Origin: Ruminococcus sp.
Lineage (GTDB): Bacteria > Bacillota > Clostridia > Oscillospirales > Ruminococcaceae
Reading direction: 5' to 3'
Assembly: GCA_017558505.1 (NCBI GenBank)
Contig: JAFYUM010000010.1
Location: 16,694-80,693 of the forward strand
DNA: 64,000 nt
Shown: one piece after another, positions 8,093 through 15,250 of the stretch
How positions within the stretch are numbered: the stretch's first letter is position 1
Layout of the letters: each line of letters opens with the position of its first letter
Notes under the pieces: model-generated
Seen by the model: only the letters and a program-made list of their open reading frames with translations
Told to the model about the DNA's origin: nothing
Databases searched by the model: none
Position numbers and translations under genes: made by a program

Positions 8093-8132
8093 AAGTTCTT
8101 GTTAAAATATAAGAGTACCTTAACAAGAACTT
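8093..8132. repeat. Perfect 13-bp inverted repeat after the phosphoesterase gene
   Basis: Arms 8093-8105 and 8120-8132 with a 14-nt loop, 14 nt after the stop codon. There is no T-run, so it is a weak terminator or an mRNA 3'-end stabiliser. Confidence 0.7.
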
Positions 8133-8152
8133 ATGCAGGAATACTTATGGTA

Positions 8153-8311
8153 ATACCAATCCCTAAATTGTTAGTAAACAAAGACAATGACAAAAATACT
8201 GCATGTCAAGGCGGACGACGAAAGCATACTGCCATATGGTGAGAAAGTCCAACGACGACAGGCAGTATTTATACCATTAGATTTGCCTCCTGTTATTTTA
8301 GGGATTGGTAT
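8153..8311. mobile_element. MITE-like inverted-repeat element, about 159 bp
   Basis: Perfect 15-bp terminal inverted repeats (8153-8167 and 8297-8311) enclose internal complementary blocks, for example AATACTGC at 8195-8202 with GCAGTATT at 8262-8269. It has no coding capacity. The shape fits a miniature inverted-repeat element or a long structured repeat. No target-site duplication was confirmed. Confidence 0.65.
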
Positions 8312-8334
8312 CAGATATGTTTCCGTAAAAATCC

Positions 8335-8363
8335 TTGACAATACCGCTAAAATATGCTATAAT
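8335..8363 (+). promoter_or_regulatory. Consensus promoter of the tRNA-Ala-like gene
   Basis: Perfect TTGACA (8335-8340), 17-nt spacer, perfect TATAAT (8358-8363), 13 nt before the tRNA-like sequence. The spacer sequence differs from that of the intact tRNA-Ala. Confidence 0.88.
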
Positions 8364-8376
8364 AAATGTACCTTGT

Positions 8377-8449
8377 GGGGCATTAGTACAGTTCGAACTA
8401 CATCACACCTATAGTGTGAATGTCAATGGTTCGCCCTTATGCTCCACCA
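8377..8449 (+). pseudogene. Degenerate tRNA-Ala-like gene (73 nt), probably transcribed
   Basis: Aligns end to end with tRNA-Ala(GGC) at 5921. Kept: the full 7-bp acceptor stem with G3:U70, a 5-bp anticodon stem (8403-8407/8415-8419) and encoded CCA. Changed: the anticodon loop is CCTATAG (C instead of U33, so no normal anticodon), the D-arm is rewritten around a GTTCGAAC palindrome, and the T-arm has lost 3 nt of its loop and one base pair. It cannot be a normal tRNA. The intact consensus promoter and good terminator mean it is likely still expressed, as a pseudo-tRNA or a tRNA-mimicking small RNA. Confidence 0.8.
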
Positions 8450-8456
8450 TATCTTC

Positions 8457-8482
8457 AAATCCTCGGCAACGGGGATTTTTTT
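8457..8482 (+). terminator. Terminator of the tRNA-like gene
   Basis: A 9-bp stem (8457-8465 with 8470-8478), a GCAA tetraloop and a T7 tail. Confidence 0.88.
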
Positions 8483-8502
8483 ATATCTCAAAATTAATAC
8501 TA

Positions 8503-8531
8503 TTGATTTTATCCATATAATATGATATAAT
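8503..8531 (+). promoter_or_regulatory. Promoter of the PLC-like gene
   Basis: TTGATT (8503-8508), 17-nt spacer, TATAAT (8526-8531), 37 nt before the start codon. Confidence 0.7.
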
Positions 8532-8567
8532 ATAAAGACATAGTTACAGACATGAAAGGAAACTGAA

Positions 8568-9608
8568 ATGAGAATAAAGACAATTTCCCATAAAATGAAT
8601 TTACTTGCAAAAAATATACTTGAGGAGCAGAGTAAAGAGCCTTCATGCGTACATAAAAATCTCACATTACGAACACTGGTTATGCTTAAATATATATGTC
8701 CTGAAAGTGAAGAAATATTTGCTCCTATAGCCAATAAGCTCATTGCTTATTCAAAACGTCCCGATAAACCGGGTGATTATGAAAAAGGCGGTGGCAGACA
8801 TTACTATTGTGCTGTTACCCAAACAATGAAAAAGAACAGCACCATTAACGGCTATTATCGCAATGGAAAAGGAAAGTGTTATAAAAGCGCAAGAGCTATG
8901 TTCGAGGAAGACTACACCATGGCACTTACAATGTATGTCGCTGGATATCATCACAAATCTGCTGAATTTCTCGGTAGGGCAATCCATATGATTTCCGATA
9001 TGTGCTGTATCCCCCATGTTTCCGGAATGACTTATTTATCTTCTGCCAAGGATTTCCACAAAAGCTATGAAAACCTTGCAGAGGCAGTCTATCCGGAACT
9101 TGTTCCAAGACAAACACAGATAAATCTTCCGGACTACTTTGTCAATAGCAGTGATTTTACTGAATCTATAAACAAACTGGTTCAAGATACCGCACGTGGA
9201 ATCAAGGAGGTTTTTGACGATCCTGTAAAGGCAATTACTGCACATTTACAGCGTACAGAACGTGTTATTGCAGCTTTTCTTATAAAATTCATGGATGACA
9301 TTACCGCTCATGAATACGAAGCGCATTATATTACAAATAATTCAGGATGTAGAATTATGCGTGGTACTACTCCCCTTACAATTAAAGTAACTGAAAAAGG
9401 CATTACTTTTCACGGAGTTAATCCCTCTCCTGAATCAAGAATAAACGTAAACGAACGTACGTTCTATGCCGCACACCGCCATGACGGATTATACACGCTC
9501 TCACCTGCAAAGGATAAGGAGGGACGTGTGCTGGAAGTCTGCGACGGTAAGCTTGTATGGCATAAGTTTGATCCTGTTCATGGAGAACAGCTTTTCAAAT
9601 TGTCATAA
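8568..9608 (+). CDS. Zinc-dependent phospholipase C-like protein with ricin-like C-terminus
   Basis: A 346-residue protein. The first 240 residues are helical, and a block near residues 125-170 (LGRAIHMISDMCCIPHVSG ... H-K-S-Y-E) has the His/Asp/His/His/Glu spacing of zinc-dependent phospholipase C/S1-P1 nuclease domains. The last 95 residues are beta-type and end in G-x-x-L-E-V ... GEQLFKL, like a single ricin-B (QxF) repeat. No signal peptide is seen, and the mature N-terminal Trp that binds zinc in secreted PLCs is absent. It may therefore act inside the cell or be released by lysis. The start follows AAAGGAA. Substrate unproven; a nuclease or a non-enzymatic role is possible. Confidence 0.6.
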   Translation: MRIKTISHKMNLLAKNILEEQSKEPSCVHKNLTLRTLVMLKYICPESEEIFAPIANKLIAYSKRPDKPGDYEKGGGRHYYCAVTQTMKKNSTINGYYRNGKGKCYKSARAMFEEDYTMALTMYVAGYHHKSAEFLGRAIHMISDMCCIPHVSGMTYLSSAKDFHKSYENLAEAVYPELVPRQTQINLPDYFVNSSDFTESINKLVQDTARGIKEVFDDPVKAITAHLQRTERVIAAFLIKFMDDITAHEYEAHYITNNSGCRIMRGTTPLTIKVTEKGITFHGVNPSPESRINVNERTFYAAHRHDGLYTLSPAKDKEGRVLEVCDGKLVWHKFDPVHGEQLFKLS

Positions 9609-9695
9609 CATTGCTCCCAAACTAAACCTTATCGGCAAATGCCAGACATAAAGGAAATTTCTGTCCTTGTATTTTTGGCAAGGTATAGAAATAAC

Positions 9696-9734
9696 AAAAA
9701 CTGATACAGTATTTCGCAATCTGTATCAGTTTTT
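9696..9734 (+). terminator. Intrinsic terminator
   Basis: A 14-bp stem (9696-9709 with 9721-9734), an 11-nt loop and a T-tail, after the PLC-like gene. Confidence 0.9.
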
Positions 9735-9738
9735 AATT

Positions 9739-9899
9739 AAGGGCAGCTCTAAAAAACCGTTTGATTAAAGAAAAAGAAGGTAGGGGCGTCAGCTGCAAGG
9801 AAACCTTCCGAAGGCGTGCTATCGCACTCCAAGGGAGGTTGATGAAGCAGATGACGTGCTTAACTGCTTTTTCTCAAAAGGGTTTTTAGAGGTGTCCTT
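9739..9899. mobile_element. MITE-like element, about 161 bp, with structured core
   Basis: Imperfect terminal inverted repeats: 9739-9758 against 9881-9899 share AAGG-CA-CTCTAAAAA-CC. The similarity continues inward through an A-rich stretch. The core pairs 9786-9796 with 9847-9856 and holds further small hairpins. No ORF. It lies between the PLC-like terminator and the predicted minus-strand RNA. Confidence 0.65.
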
Positions 9900-9903
9900 G
9901 ATA

Positions 9904-10029
9904 TTAAAGCCCGTTGGCAGAGTTTAACTGTCCGTTTTCCGTCAGACAGACGGCTTTTCTTACGTTGAAATATACGGGCTTGTCGGGTGGTAAAACCACA
10001 TTCAGATACGCTTAAAAGCATCTGCCGAC
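9904..10029 (-). ncRNA. Predicted structured noncoding RNA of unknown class
   Basis: On the minus strand a perfect promoter (10036-10064) would start a transcript at about 10029. That transcript folds into two domains. The first is closed by 10025-10030/9981-9986 and contains a CAGAT/ATCTG hairpin and a GTGGT/ACCAC hairpin. The second is closed by 9974-9981/9907-9914 and contains CCGTC/GACGG (9939-9943/9949-9953) and GGCAG/CTGTC (9916-9920/9928-9932). Nearly every segment pairs, there is no ORF, and I do not recognise a known RNA family. The 3' end is unclear; transcription may run into the adjacent MITE-like element. Confidence 0.6.
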
Positions 10030-10035
10030 AATCAC

Positions 10036-10064
10036 ATTATACCACAGAAAAAATCATTTGTCAA
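10036..10064 (-). promoter_or_regulatory. Consensus promoter reading into the structured region
   Basis: Minus-strand perfect TTGACA (10059-10064), 17-nt spacer and perfect TATAAT (10036-10041). No protein gene lies downstream on that strand for over 2.5 kb, which supports a noncoding transcript. Confidence 0.85.
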
Positions 10065-10096
10065 TATCATAAATCATTTAAACAAAGAGGTGGAAT

Positions 10097-11797
10097 ATGA
10101 CTATTAAGAATAAATTATCCGCTTTATTCAAAAGCTCTGCTGCAAAGAAAAATGATGAAAATGATACATATACGCCTATACTTGCAGAGGAATATCAGTT
10201 TAAAAACGAAGTTGAAATAATTGAAATGCCGAAATCTGCCATTAAACCTGTGGAAACGCAGAAAAATGCTGAAATTCACATTATACAATTCACAGAAAAC
10301 AAGCCTGTGGAGGTTCAGCGTGTAAGCCTCAACAAGGAACAGGCTTATAAAATGGGCTGGCACTATAAGCGTAAATCCAGCAACCGTCTGAGAATTACCC
10401 GATATACAGGGAAAAGCCAAGACATAATCCTCCCTGCCGAAATAGACGGATTTATTGTAAATGAAATAGGAAAAGAAGTTTTCAACAGAAAAAATATTAT
10501 CACCGTGGAAATTCCCGATACCATAAGAAAAATCGACACGGGAGCTTTTGAGTGTTCTGATATTAAAAAAGTAACCTTTGCAGAAGGTGTGAAAATAATC
10601 GGCAATAACGCTTTCAGATGCTGTGATAATCTTAATTCCGTTCATCTGCCAAATACCCTTGAAAAAATCGGCAATTCCGCATTTGAAAGCTGCCGAAATC
10701 TGACCAATATCATTGCTCCCTGCTGCGATATAGAGGAAGATGCTTTTGCTCACAGCGGTCTTGAAAATTTCTTTTTTGAAAAAAATATTCAGCATGATTT
10801 TCGATTATTTGACGGAAGTGCGTTGAGAGGAACACCCTTGCATCATAATTCCGCTCTTATCCTTTTCCCCTATTCAAAAAATCAGAACTCCTGCAATTCC
10901 GACTACAATATTGCACTTGTAGGAAATTTAGCCAAACTGAAATTCCCGAAAGGCAAAACCGTCTATATGGGAAAAAACTCTGTTGCAAGCGGCTGTACTC
11001 TTGATTTTTCGGAATGCGGCAGAGTGGAAACAGACGAAAATTCTATTCATTTAAAAAGAAATGAACACGGAATTATCAGCTCATACCCCATATGCAATTT
11101 TGTAATGCCCGAAAATTCACACATTTATTTTCCCGACTTTGTAAATGCAAAATATGCCGACGGGACGAAATATAATGGGATTTTTGAGGTTATTTCCGAT
11201 GATGACGGCACAGAAATAATACAGATTAATTCCGATAAACTGCCTGCTTTTTCTCTTAATAATTTTCGGACAAAAAGCCTATTATTAATGTCGGATAAGC
11301 CTGTGCGATTTTACAAAAATGCAGTATCCGGCTGGAATTTGCAGAGTTTTTCAATTGACAGGCTCTATGGTGAGGGCAGATTATTCAGAAATACCTGTTA
11401 TAATCTTTACAAGGTGGAATTCAACGGAAAATGCGTCTATATCCCCTGCGAAGGCTTTCATTCAGCCGCACACAGACAACTGCTGAATGCATTTTCGGGC
11501 AGAATTAAAAAGGACAGATTTGAGTTTTTTGACAGCAGAATTTATAAACAGGTTTTCTGCGAAAATATCGACAGCTATTCAAATTGCTTCTACTGGTCAA
11601 GAAAAAAACATATACATCTTAGCAAGAAAAATAAAATTATGCTTGCCGTTGATGTTCTGAGAAGCAGTGCGGAGTTGTTCCCCGACAGGGATTTTTACAA
11701 AAATTATCTGCATATGAAGCAAGGCTTTGCCGAGAAAATATGGGGTAAACTCCCCGAAGAATATATCGACTTTTTATTTGAATTCTATTTGAAATAA
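10097..11797 (+). CDS. BspA-type leucine-rich-repeat protein, no signal peptide
   Basis: A 566-residue protein. After a charged 75-residue N-terminus (K/E-rich) and a linker ending YKMGWHYKRKS, residues about 105-225 carry five BspA/LRR_5-type repeats of about 23 residues, such as ITVEIPDTIRKIDTGAF and VHLPNTLEKIGNSAF. The rest (about 230-566) shows weaker beta-rich repeats and an aromatic, basic C-terminus. No signal peptide, lipobox or anchor is visible, unlike secreted BspA proteins, so a cytoplasmic scaffold or interaction role is inferred. A GAGGTGG ribosome binding site precedes the ATG. Low-GC composition and position next to the repeat block suggest accessory DNA. Confidence 0.8.
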   Translation: MTIKNKLSALFKSSAAKKNDENDTYTPILAEEYQFKNEVEIIEMPKSAIKPVETQKNAEIHIIQFTENKPVEVQRVSLNKEQAYKMGWHYKRKSSNRLRITRYTGKSQDIILPAEIDGFIVNEIGKEVFNRKNIITVEIPDTIRKIDTGAFECSDIKKVTFAEGVKIIGNNAFRCCDNLNSVHLPNTLEKIGNSAFESCRNLTNIIAPCCDIEEDAFAHSGLENFFFEKNIQHDFRLFDGSALRGTPLHHNSALILFPYSKNQNSCNSDYNIALVGNLAKLKFPKGKTVYMGKNSVASGCTLDFSECGRVETDENSIHLKRNEHGIISSYPICNFVMPENSHIYFPDFVNAKYADGTKYNGIFEVISDDDGTEIIQINSDKLPAFSLNNFRTKSLLLMSDKPVRFYKNAVSGWNLQSFSIDRLYGEGRLFRNTCYNLYKVEFNGKCVYIPCEGFHSAAHRQLLNAFSGRIKKDRFEFFDSRIYKQVFCENIDSYSNCFYWSRKKHIHLSKKNKIMLAVDVLRSSAELFPDRDFYKNYLHMKQGFAEKIWGKLPEEYIDFLFEFYLK

Positions 11798-11822
11798 CTT
11801 TAGGACATCCTTATGAAAAAAC

Positions 11823-11853
11823 TCCCGAAGCCACTCTGACTTCGGGAATTTTT
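11823..11853. terminator. Bidirectional terminator
   Basis: TCCCGAAG (11823-11830) pairs with CTTCGGGA (11840-11847), with A-run and T-run on the two sides. Serves both the LRR gene and the convergent CaCA gene. Confidence 0.9.
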
Positions 11854-11854
11854 A

Positions 11855-12778
11855 TTATCTGGTGCAGATATATACAGAATACGCAACATAGATTGCAAAC
11901 ATTATTCCACCGCTTAAGCGGCTGAGCTTCTTTGTTTTTGCACACAGAAGCATTGTGAGAATACTCATAATGATAAGTGCAACTGTATCAATCATATTCT
12001 CCATAGAGAACACAACAGGACAGATTGCAGCAGCCGAACCAAGAATAAACAGAATATTGAAAATGTTGGAGCCTACCACGTTACCAACTGCCATATCAAC
12101 TTCGTTTTTGCGAGCAGCTACCACAGATGTAACAAGTTCAGGTAAGCTTGTACCGATTGCAACAATTGTCATACCGATAAGATTTTCTGACATACCGAAT
12201 TCACGGGCAATATCAGAAGCACCGCTTACAACCATTTTACCACCGATAATAATAGCCGCAATACCGCCCACAATGAATATAAGTATCTTCCAGATAGGTA
12301 ATGCTTTGTAATCGTCCTCAACTTCCTGGCGTGACTTCTTTGCAGACATAACCATAAGGTAAAGGAATCCTACAAAAAGAACGAGCAGAATTGCTCCGTC
12401 AATGTGCCCAACGCTCATTCCGATTGCACCCAGACCAAGGAGAAGTGCGGCTGCACCAATTGAAATCGGGAAATCACGCTTAAAAGTTTCCTTGTTTATA
12501 GTAAGTGGACTGATGAGAGAACATAATCCGCAGACAGCCATAAGGTTGAATATATTTGAACCTACTACATTACTTACAGCAAGTTCGTTTTTTCCTGCAA
12601 GTGCCGCACTTATACTAACAGACGCTTCAGGCATACTTGTACCCATTGACACAACTGTAAGACCAATAATAAGGGGTGGGATTTTCATAAGCTTGGCAGC
12701 AGCTGAACTACCCTCAACGAAGAAATCTGCGCCCTTGATAAGCAGGACAAAGCCCACTATCAGCACAACGTACATCAT
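11855..12778 (-). CDS. CaCA family calcium/sodium antiporter (YrbG-like)
   Basis: A 307-residue integral membrane exchanger with the two inverted alpha-repeats of the family: GTSMPEASVSISAA followed by SNVVGSNIFN in the first half, and GTSLPELVTSVVAA followed by GNVVGSNIFN in the second. These form the cation site. About ten membrane spans are expected. The likely role is calcium extrusion driven by sodium or protons. The hydrophilic loop (KKSRQEVEDDYK) between halves is short, as in bacterial members. Start: two adjacent ATGs after AGAGG; the first is used. The gene has its own promoter and a leader with a strong hairpin. Confidence 0.95.
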   Translation of the reverse strand: MMYVVLIVGFVLLIKGADFFVEGSSAAAKLMKIPPLIIGLTVVSMGTSMPEASVSISAALAGKNELAVSNVVGSNIFNLMAVCGLCSLISPLTINKETFKRDFPISIGAAALLLGLGAIGMSVGHIDGAILLVLFVGFLYLMVMSAKKSRQEVEDDYKALPIWKILIFIVGGIAAIIIGGKMVVSGASDIAREFGMSENLIGMTIVAIGTSLPELVTSVVAARKNEVDMAVGNVVGSNIFNILFILGSAAAICPVVFSMENMIDTVALIIMSILTMLLCAKTKKLSRLSGGIMFAIYVAYSVYICTR

Positions 12779-13094
12779 AAATATAACCTCTTTTCATTTA
12801 TTCCCAATTAAGAATAAAATAGTAATCATAAAACCGCAACAAACTGTCATATGAACTTTTTGCGGTTTTACCGTATTAGATTATATCATAAGTACACAAT
12901 AATTTCAAGATAAAAAACATAATTTTTCTTACGCCCCACTTTTTAAAAGGTGATAATCTCGTGAAAATAAAGTGATAATTCAATCAGAAACAGAAGATAA
13001 TTCTGTTTTCAATTGAACAAAGTACACATATTTTATCATAATCAATAATTAATTAGGTGTAATTGGTAGAAAATACGAAAAAGCAGATTTTTCC

Positions 13095-13123
13095 TTGCAT
13101 TTCATCGAAATTTGTGCTATAAT
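13095..13123 (+). promoter_or_regulatory. Promoter of the SLC13-type permease gene
   Basis: TTGCAT (13095-13100), 17-nt spacer, TATAAT (13118-13123). It leaves a leader of about 115 nt. Confidence 0.75.
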
Positions 13124-13205
13124 CTCATTTGGTATTGCTTCACCAAGTAATTCCTGATGAATATTATATTTCAGGGGTTAATTGGAGGTGCAGTATACTT
13201 AAAAA

Positions 13206-13226
13206 TATATAGGAAACACCTATATA
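13206..13226 (+). promoter_or_regulatory. Hairpin just upstream of the permease ribosome binding site
   Basis: An 8-bp stem (13206-13213 with 13219-13226) with loop AAACA, ending 4 nt before the GGAGG Shine-Dalgarno at 13231. It could tune translation or RNA decay. No riboswitch class is recognised in the leader. Confidence 0.5.
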
Positions 13227-13243
13227 AAATGGAGGTCTTTTTT

Positions 13244-14596
13244 ATGTTAGCAGCACAGATATTCGCCGTTATAATCTTTCTGGCGATGTTCGTACTTATT
13301 GTGCTTGACAAAATCGAACGACACCTGGTAACTTTCGGAAGCGGTATCCTTACACTTATTGTAGTATTCGGTATCTGTCTGAGGGACGGCAAGGCAATAT
13401 GGGATATTATTGCCATCAAGGATTTCGTAAAATCCAATTTCTGGTATCAGGTTGCCGAAAGCGAAAGCAAGGGTATCAACTGGGCTACAATCGTATTCAT
13501 CGCAGGAATGATGGTTATGGTTGAAGGTATGGCGAAGGCTGGTTTCTTCCGCTGGCTCTGTATGAAGATAGCTTTCCTTGTAAAGTGTAAAACTATCCCG
13601 ATATTCGTCACATTTATGATAATGTCCGCTATTCTTTCAATGTTCATTGACAGTATCACAGTTATTATGTTCCTTGCAGCTGTTACAATTGAGCTTGCAC
13701 ACCTTCTCAAATTCAACCCTATTCCAATGATTCTTGCAGAGGTTTTCTGTGCTAATCTTGGCGGCTCTGCTACAATGTGCGGTGATCCGCCCAACATTAT
13801 CATCGGTACATCACTGAGTTTCTCATTCTTCGACTTCCTGCTCAATACCGGTTTATGTGCAGGTATCAGCCTTGTATTTTCTATTATTTTCTTTTATTTT
13901 GCATTCAGAAAAGAACTTGTATCAACTTCAGGTGAAAAGGTTGATATATCAAAACTCCCCTCCCCTGACTCCGCAATTACAAACAAGAAGGATTTCATAA
14001 TCAGCACACTTATTTTCGCTCTTGCTGTTGTTCTCCTTGTAACACACTCAATCACACATCTTACTGTTGCAACAATCGGTCTTGGCATTGCTGTAATCAC
14101 ACTTCTTGCAGCAGGAAAAAGTGCTCTTGAGCTTCTAAAAAAGACTGACTATAAGACACTTGTATTCTTCATCGGTCTGTTTATAGTTGTAGGCGGACTT
14201 GAAGAAACAGGCATTCTTGAATATATTGCTGAATTTATACGCACAATAAGCGGTGGCAACCCATATGTTACAGTTGCAATTATCCTCTGGATTTCCGCTA
14301 TTGCCAGTGCATTTATCGACAATATTCCTTTTGCGGCTACAATGGTACCTGTTATCAACAGCCTTGCAGCCTCTACAGGTATTCCGATCAACACTCTCGC
14401 ATGGACACTTGCAATCGGTACAGATATAGGTGGAAGTGCAACTCCTATTGGTGCATCTGCTAACGTTGTTGGTACATCAGTTGCCGCAAAGAACGGCTAC
14501 CCCATAAGCTGGGGACGCTACTGTGCAAAGCTTGCCCCTGCAACTGTAATTGTACTTGCCATTTCAACAGTTTATATTTTCGCAAGATATCTTTAA
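13244..14596 (+). CDS. SLC13/ArsB-NhaD superfamily permease
   Basis: A 450-residue polytopic membrane protein of the ion-transporter (ArsB/NhaD, P-protein) superfamily. It has two homologous halves: the first with SMFIDSITVIMFLAA and SATMCGDPPNIIIGTS, the second with SAFIDNIPFAATMVP and GGSATPIGASANVVGTS. These helix-break motifs form the ion site. Substrates in the superfamily include arsenite, sodium, citrate or other anions; no ars or citrate genes are near. The start at 13244 is preferred over 13157 because GGAGG lies upstream and the extra N-terminus would be amphipathic junk. It is co-transcribed with a kinase-like gene 18 nt downstream. Confidence 0.88.
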   Translation: MLAAQIFAVIIFLAMFVLIVLDKIERHLVTFGSGILTLIVVFGICLRDGKAIWDIIAIKDFVKSNFWYQVAESESKGINWATIVFIAGMMVMVEGMAKAGFFRWLCMKIAFLVKCKTIPIFVTFMIMSAILSMFIDSITVIMFLAAVTIELAHLLKFNPIPMILAEVFCANLGGSATMCGDPPNIIIGTSLSFSFFDFLLNTGLCAGISLVFSIIFFYFAFRKELVSTSGEKVDISKLPSPDSAITNKKDFIISTLIFALAVVLLVTHSITHLTVATIGLGIAVITLLAAGKSALELLKKTDYKTLVFFIGLFIVVGGLEETGILEYIAEFIRTISGGNPYVTVAIILWISAIASAFIDNIPFAATMVPVINSLAASTGIPINTLAWTLAIGTDIGGSATPIGASANVVGTSVAAKNGYPISWGRYCAKLAPATVIVLAISTVYIFARYL

Positions 14597-14614
14597 TGTT
14601 CAAGGAGGTTCATT

Positions 14615-15208
14615 ATGTCACAGATTATTATTTCAGTAGGTCGTGAATTCGGAAGTGCTGGACACGAAATCGCTGAGGAACTTGCAAAACGATTCAATCT
14701 GCCTATCTATGACCGTCACCTTATTACAGAAATTGCAAATAAGACAGGTATGACAGCAGAACAGATTGAAAAGCACGATGAAGCTCCAAAGACACGTATT
14801 CTCTCCCGTCGTGTAAGAGGTTACAGCAACTCAATCGAGGATAATGTTGCAGAAATGCAGTTTGATTTCATCCGCAAAAAAGCTGAAAGCGGTGAGTCTT
14901 TCGTAGTTGTGGGACGTTGTTCCGAATCAAAGCTCCGTGATTTTGACTGCCTTTGCTCACTTTTCATCATTGGCGATATGCCATGCAAAATAAAGCGTAT
15001 TATGGAGCTTTATGAAATGACCGAAGCAGAAGCAGAAGATTTCATTGAGAAAAAAGATAAGAAGCGTAAGCGTTATCACAACTATCACGTTAAACTTCAC
15101 TGGGGCGATTCAAGACTCTATGACCTTACGGTCAACAGCAGCCGCCTTGGCATTGAAAAGACAATCGACTTCCTTGAACAATACATCAAGGCAAGAATGA
15201 GTAAATAA
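14615..15208 (+). CDS. Cytidylate kinase-like family protein
   Basis: A 197-residue P-loop protein of the cytidylate-kinase-like family (PF13189 type). It has an N-terminal phosphate loop GREFGSAGHEIAEEL, which is the atypical SREFGSGG form and not GxxGxGKS. YDRHLITEIA follows near residue 32, then FVVVGRCSE near residue 93 and a basic lid (KKDKKRKRYHNYH). Real CMP kinases are longer and have GxxGSGK, so the substrate is uncertain. It forms a two-gene operon with the upstream permease. That link suggests it phosphorylates a metabolite or senses nucleotide in connection with transport, which is inference only. Confidence 0.85.
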   Translation: MSQIIISVGREFGSAGHEIAEELAKRFNLPIYDRHLITEIANKTGMTAEQIEKHDEAPKTRILSRRVRGYSNSIEDNVAEMQFDFIRKKAESGESFVVVGRCSESKLRDFDCLCSLFIIGDMPCKIKRIMELYEMTEAEAEDFIEKKDKKRKRYHNYHVKLHWGDSRLYDLTVNSSRLGIEKTIDFLEQYIKARMSK

Positions 15209-15220
15209 TCATACTATTAA

Positions 15221-15250
15221 AAGGGTACCGTTTATTGGTACCCTTTTTTT
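15221..15250. terminator. Intrinsic terminator, shared by convergent genes
   Basis: AAGGGTACC (15221-15229) pairs with GGTACCCTT (15237-15245), followed by T-run. Its tail touches the stop codon of the clpC-like gene. Confidence 0.88.

Larger units (their letters stand above)
12779..13243. other. Intergenic region between divergent CaCA and SLC13-type genes
   Basis: The minus-strand promoter for the CaCA gene is TTGAAA (12903-12908), 17 nt, TATAAT (12880-12885). Its leader contains a 10-bp hairpin (12830-12839 with 12860-12869) that ends in a short T-run, a possible attenuator. Bases 12910-13090 are A/T-rich and show nothing I can name. The plus-strand promoter and leader of the permease gene start at 13095. 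Confidence 0.7.

Noticed and set aside
8187..8414. 75-codon frame over the inverted-repeat element and pseudo-tRNA
   Set aside because: Runs through a repeat, a consensus promoter and a tRNA-like gene, and has no ribosome binding site.
5921..8449. Integrative element with tRNA-derived att sites
   Set aside because: No integrase, recombinase or conjugation gene is present, and the copy is of the whole tRNA instead of a short 3' identity block. Kept only as a weaker island hypothesis.
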